From CALIBK01 sp037444165 (lineage in GTDB: Bacteria; Desulfobacterota; BSN033; UBA1163), in contig JBBIMX010000009.1 of the NCBI GenBank assembly GCA_037444165.1, positions 1 through 52,503 of the forward strand: a DNA stretch of 52,503 bases, in the 5' to 3' direction. Positions within the stretch are counted from its first letter, which is position 1. Each line of letters starts with the position of its first letter. Shown here one piece after another: positions 52,280 to 52,503 of this stretch. Both the position numbers and the translations under genes were made by a program. A model generated the notes under the pieces. The model was not told the DNA's origin. It saw only the letters and a list, made by a program, of their open reading frames with translations, and ran no database searches.

Positions 52280-52503
52280 TCTCTTTCTCCTTTCTTAAAA
52301 TAACCTGTTTGAACCAATGGGTTGCTTGTCCTAATGGATTTATTTTATCAGTGCATTGCGGATAGCCTTTTTGAGAGTGCTGTGGAATGGGCAACTCGGA
52401 TATCCTAACGGCAACAGACTTTCCTGCCCAAACTTTGTGAATTTTACCGCTGACCTGTCGCCGAATAATAATTTGAGAGCTCTGAAAAAGTCATAGAAAG
52501 ACT
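52280..52503. other. Window-end region, nothing recognised
   Basis: No conserved ORF is visible here. TGATAAAAT on the minus strand (52350-52342) reads as an extended -10 and may serve the LapA-domain gene, with low confidence. Confidence 0.3.

Noticed and set aside
52023..52394. 123-residue minus-strand frame
   Set aside because: It covers the LapA-domain gene in another frame and lacks any hydrophobic or conserved pattern.
1..52503. CRISPR arrays, tRNA or rRNA genes
   Set aside because: No regularly spaced direct repeats and no cloverleaf or rRNA sequence were seen by eye in the intergenic regions; a covariance scan was not possible.

Overview
The window looks like a chromosomal segment of an anaerobic Gram-negative bacterium, most likely a deltaproteobacterium (Desulfobacterota). 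The reasons are a complete lipid A/outer-membrane operon (bamA, skp, lpxD, fabZ, lpxA, lpxB, msbA, waaA, lpxK), the tmk-holB-ricT-metG order, a probable selenocysteine protein, and oxygen-sensitive 2-hydroxyacyl-CoA dehydratase/benzoyl-CoA reductase-type genes. Taxonomy is inferred from gene content only. No rRNA, tRNA, CRISPR array, phage gene or transposase was recognised.

Layout. 1-1.5 kb: acylphosphatase, then (minus strand) a small membrane protein and a GrdB/PrdB-like gene whose reading frame runs through an in-frame UGA with a SECIS-like hairpin just after it. 1.8-7.1 kb (plus strand): radC, tmk, holB, ricT, metG and a DciA-like gene. 7.1-9.3 kb (minus): a Cys-rich small protein, a cyclophilin-like protein, a membrane protein and an isolated larB. 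9.4-12.7 kb: leuA, leuC, leuD (leucine synthesis, without leuB). 12.8-29.6 kb: a long co-directional run from lysS through a Lol transporter (with a cyclic-nucleotide-binding-type gene inside it), bamA, skp and the lipid A genes to lpxK, which then leads into leuA.

29.8-42.8 kb is the most distinctive metabolic region. It is one tightly packed minus-strand gene run: a branched-chain-amino-acid-type ABC importer (livK, livG, livH, livM, livF), two acyl-CoA synthetases, and a four-gene set of two dehydratase/reductase subunits plus two ASKHA ATPase activators. The layout suggests import of an organic acid, CoA activation, then ATP-driven reduction or dehydration of the acyl-CoA. The substrate cannot be read from the sequence.

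43.3-52.3 kb (minus): a tandem universal stress protein, an M50 site-2-type protease with CBS domains, an RND efflux pump with its adaptor, an M23 endopeptidase, a small exported protein and a LapA-domain membrane protein.

Between genes there is a dispersed palindromic repeat family. Its ends resemble GTAATCCCTCAC and it occurs at four sites (1-53, 9328-9353, 29706-29762, 43128-43244). A pair of GC-rich hairpins lies upstream of bamA.
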